Assembly: GCA_020852815.1 (NCBI GenBank)
Contig: JADZAN010000029.1
Location: 1 to 34,676 of the forward strand
Direction of reading: 5' to 3'
From: Gemmatimonadaceae bacterium
GTDB taxonomy: Bacteria; Gemmatimonadota; Gemmatimonadetes; Gemmatimonadales; Gemmatimonadaceae
Length of the DNA stretch: 34,676 bases
The notes below the pieces were generated by a model that saw only the letters and a program-made list of their open reading frames with translations, did not search any database and was not told the DNA's origin. Of the stretch, positions 33,036 to 34,676 are shown in pieces. Position 1 is the stretch's first letter. Each line of letters starts with the position of its first letter. Made by a program: the position numbers and the translations under genes.

Positions 33036-33091
33036 GTGGGGTCAGGAGAACTGGGGAGAATTGCTGTCAGAGAATTGGGATCAGGAGAATT
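33036..33091. repeat. Degenerate REP-derived direct repeats
   Basis: Between the S9 peptidase stop and REP copy 3 the sequence repeats variants of TCAGGAGAATTGGGG: at 33042-33055 with AACT, 33067-33079 as TCAGAGAATTGGG, and 33081-33095. These look like decayed copies of the REP arm and its flank. Confidence 0.5.
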
Positions 33092-33134
33092 GGGGTCAGA
33101 GTCACCGAACCAAATTCTCGGTGACTCTGACCCC
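33092..33134. repeat. REP-like palindrome, copy 3
   Basis: 17-bp perfect arms (33092-33108 and 33118-33134) with the loop ACCAAATTC. Pairing extends 4 bp outward (AATT on both sides, 33088-33138). It lies between the convergent S9 peptidase and PepSY-type genes. It is identical to the reverse complement of copy 2 and differs from copy 1 at one base. Confidence 0.9.
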
Positions 33135-33182
33135 AATTTTGACCGACCCCGATTATCCACCGTTTGCCGCCGTCTCCCCACC

Positions 33183-33785
33183 CTACCGCAGGTAGACCAG
33201 CCAGAACCCAAGCGGGATCAGCGCCCCCGCCGCCGTCAACCATCCCCCGCGTCCGGTGATTCCATACCTCCCCTTCAGGACGAAGAGCCCGGTCACCGCC
33301 AGGAGGATCAGCGACAGCGCATAGAGATCGGCGACGTAGGTCCAGGCGCGCTTCGGCTCGTTCAGGTGCAGCTGGTTGAGCTCGTGCAACACGCGCCGCG
33401 GGACGTTTGACTCGACGAGCACTTTCCCCGTGGGGAGGTCGATGCTGTACACCTGCTCGCCGTAGAACAGCTGCAGCGTCTGCGGGTCGGGCTGGTAGCT
33501 CGAACGCGGCGGCGTCGCGAGCGAAAGCCTGGCGAGCGCCGTGTCGACCATCGACGCCCCGGCATCGAGGGCGATCGGCCCGATGGCCAGCGCGCGCTTG
33601 GTGACACGGTAGTTCGGGTTCCAGTCGGCGATGTGGTTCACCGCGAGCCCCGAGATGCCGTACGCAATCGTCAGCGCCACAGCGAGATAGCCGACGTCGC
33701 GATGGAGCACGATGCTCAGCCGGCGCCATGACCAGCGCGGGCCGCTCGTGCGGCCGGCTCGCCGGTCATCCGTGGGCTCCCGCAC
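33183..33785 (-). CDS. PepSY-associated-type membrane protein
   Basis: 200 aa from GTG 33785, sharing one base with the TAG stop of the DUF4920 gene (TAGTG), so translation is probably coupled. Three membrane segments are visible: about 27-48 (GYLAVALTIAYGISGLAVNH), 149-170 (LYALSLILLAVTGLFVLKG) and 179-198. Between the first two lies a soluble domain with a PepSY-like strand pattern (LQLFYGEQVYSIDLPTGKVLVES). LHRDVGYL and NHIADWN put His residues on both sides of the first helix. The family includes membrane proteins of iron uptake and reductase systems; haem binding is possible but not shown. The longer upstream frame is a shadow of the DUF4920 gene. Confidence 0.78.
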   Translation of the reverse strand: MREPTDDRRAGRTSGPRWSWRRLSIVLHRDVGYLAVALTIAYGISGLAVNHIADWNPNYRVTKRALAIGPIALDAGASMVDTALARLSLATPPRSSYQPDPQTLQLFYGEQVYSIDLPTGKVLVESNVPRRVLHELNQLHLNEPKRAWTYVADLYALSLILLAVTGLFVLKGRYGITGRGGWLTAAGALIPLGFWLVYLR

Positions 33786-34279
33786 TACCTGACCCGCGCG
33801 CCCTCTCCCGACAGCTGCACGTCGGTCACCGGCCCCTTCACCTTCGACGAATCGAACGAGGCGAGCGTCCCGCGCTCCTTCGCCACCTCGCGCGCCTGCG
33901 CGATCGCTTGGTCGCGCGAGAGCGTCCGCACCTTCACGATCCCCTCGGCCCGCACGGTCCTGCCGCGGGCGTCCTGCGGGAACGTCATCACGCCGTCGTC
34001 GACCTTGAAACGCAGCGACTCGAACGCCTTGTCGCTGGCGATACGGATCCAGCAGCCGCGCTCCTCGCAGACCTCGATGATGAGCCCTTCGACCAGGACG
34101 CGCTTGCCATCCCACGCTTTGGGATCCTGCAGGATCGACGAAATCGGCGTCGCTTCCTTGAGCGTGAGCGCCTTGCCGTAGTCCTTCGACTGGGCGGTCG
34201 CCGTGGCGGCGGTGGATACGCTGAGGGCGAGCACGACGGCGAGGGCGCGGGCGAGCGTCGAAACGCGGGGTGTCTTCAT
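33785..34279 (-). CDS. Secreted DUF4920 protein
   Basis: 164 aa from ATG 34279. MKTPRVSTLARALAVVLALSVSTAATATAQ is a signal peptide with a likely Ala-x-Ala cleavage site. The mature domain has VLVEGLIIEVCEERGCWIRI, the Cys-x4-Gly-Cys-Trp pattern seen in DUF4920 proteins, then the ARGRTVRAEGIVKV strand pair. The two cysteines (CEERGC) could form a disulfide or bind a metal. The fold resembles OB-like oligosaccharide/metal-binding domains. It is co-translated with the PepSY-type membrane protein, suggesting a joint envelope role such as metal or redox handling, which is inference. Confidence 0.85.
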   Translation of the reverse strand: MKTPRVSTLARALAVVLALSVSTAATATAQSKDYGKALTLKEATPISSILQDPKAWDGKRVLVEGLIIEVCEERGCWIRIASDKAFESLRFKVDDGVMTFPQDARGRTVRAEGIVKVRTLSRDQAIAQAREVAKERGTLASFDSSKVKGPVTDVQLSGEGARVR

Positions 34280-34658
34280 GGCTGGGAGATTGGGCGACGA
34301 GGGGATGGGCGGACGTAGGTACGCCGCGGCGCGTGAGCGCCGCTGGGGTCGCTCGATTGGGGGGAATAGCGAGAGGCGCAGTTCCCTCAAGTATGCCGCA
34401 CATGCGTGCGCGCTGCTGTCATCCAACGTCCGACGGCCGGGCATGGCGGCCCGGCGGTTCGCGATCGGCGGGGGGACCGCCAGAACCATCTGGGAGACAA
34501 GTGGAGCCAGTCCTTCGGCACCTCTTTGGAGACCAGACCAATCAGGACCAATTGGGGTCAGTCAGAATGAAGCGACCGGCTCGCGGTCGTGGTAACGTGG
34601 GTTACGCCGCCGGACGAGCCGACGGACCAGAGCCACAACACGACGGAGCCGGTCGCCT
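34280..34658. other. Right-edge intergenic region with REP half-site
   Basis: 379 nt with no convincing gene. The first part is the leader and promoter region of the DUF4920 gene. At 34548-34560 CCAATTGGGGTCA matches the left flank and first half of the REP-like palindrome, but the second half is missing. From 34572 a large hairpin follows, listed separately. Confidence 0.5.
34572..34656. repeat. Hairpin with 11-bp perfect outer stem
   Basis: GCGACCGGCTC (34572-34582) and GAGCCGGTCGC (34646-34656) are perfect complements. Inside, GTCGTG (34586-34591) pairs with CACGAC (34639-34644), extending the stem. The structure ends 2 nt before a possible start codon at 34659, and its 3-prime arm includes the candidate Shine-Dalgarno GGAG (34645-34648), so it could sequester that site. 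Confidence 0.6.
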
Positions 34659-34676
34659 ATGTCACGTACAGTGCGC
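34659..34676 (+). CDS. Possible gene start cut by the window edge
   Basis: ATG 34659 is preceded by GGAG at 10 nt and opens a frame for the last six codons, Met-Ser-Arg-Thr-Val-Arg. This fits the usual beginning of REP-associated tyrosine transposases (M-S/A-R-x-x-R-I-x-x-P-G), and a REP half-site and hairpin lie just upstream. Six residues cannot identify a family, so this is a suggestion only. Confidence 0.25.

Noticed and set aside
28002-33138. CRISPR array from the repeated palindromes
   Set aside because: The copies are 5 kb and 28 kb apart with no regular spacers and no cas genes; they fit a REP-like family.
33786-34403. Long N-terminal extension of the PepSY-type protein
   Set aside because: It is the DUF4920 gene read in another frame; the extension is Arg/Gly-rich, and the TAGTG junction explains the real start.
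1-34676. tRNA, rRNA or riboswitch
   Set aside because: I saw no cloverleaf with a conserved T-loop GTTCRA pattern, no rRNA segment and no recognisable riboswitch core in the intergenic regions.

Overview
The window is high-GC bacterial chromosome (about 70 % G+C by eye) with tightly packed genes, frequent GTG starts and several 1-4 bp stop/start overlaps. The gene mix suggests Gemmatimonadota, or less likely Acidobacteriota: a PadR regulator coupled to an ADOP-type duplicated permease, large secreted BNR/VPS10-like propellers, secreted S9 peptidases, BlaI/M56 pairs and HEAT-repeat proteins. This assignment comes from family content only; there is no rRNA or phylogenetic marker here.

Layout. 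0.3-2.1 kb: VLCAD-type acyl-CoA dehydrogenase. 2.1-9.9 kb: a signalling block with a membrane hybrid histidine kinase, an OmpR-type response regulator plus HAMP histidine kinase pair, a convergent 3-hydroxyacyl-CoA/L-gulonate-type dehydrogenase, and a soluble two-PAS hybrid kinase. 10.0-13.3 kb: large secreted BNR/VPS10-like propeller. 13.4-18.7 kb, minus strand: split aconitase-X enzyme (large and small subunits overlapping by ATGA), followed by a SIR2-like protein and an nSTAND1-TM-propeller ATPase overlapping by GTGA. 18.8-21.9 kb: PadR regulator overlapping an ADOP permease by ATGA. 22.1-23.7 kb, minus: secreted jelly-roll-like protein, FKBP lipoprotein and Nudix hydrolase. 23.9-28.0 kb: BlaI-type repressor, M56 (BlaR1-like) metallopeptidase fused to HEAT repeats, and an exported HEAT-repeat protein. 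28.1-33.0 kb: two divergent secreted S9 peptidases. 33.2-34.3 kb, minus: DUF4920 protein and PepSY-associated-type membrane protein. The right edge may hold the first codons of another gene.

Four things stand out. (1) The SIR2 + nSTAND/TM/propeller pair looks like an NAD-depleting immune or conflict module. (2) The BlaI / M56-HEAT / HEAT cluster has three copies of a 16-bp putative operator, and its two HEAT proteins end in the same Pro/Trp-rich tail. (3) A 43-bp palindromic REP-like element occurs three times almost unchanged (two copies are exact reverse complements), with a possible RAYT start at the right edge. (4) The word GTTAGG (usually GTTAGGC) recurs about 28 times on both strands and in several reading frames, including in stop codons, which suggests a DNA-level signal.

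All calls come from reading the sequence and knowledge of protein families; no searches were run.
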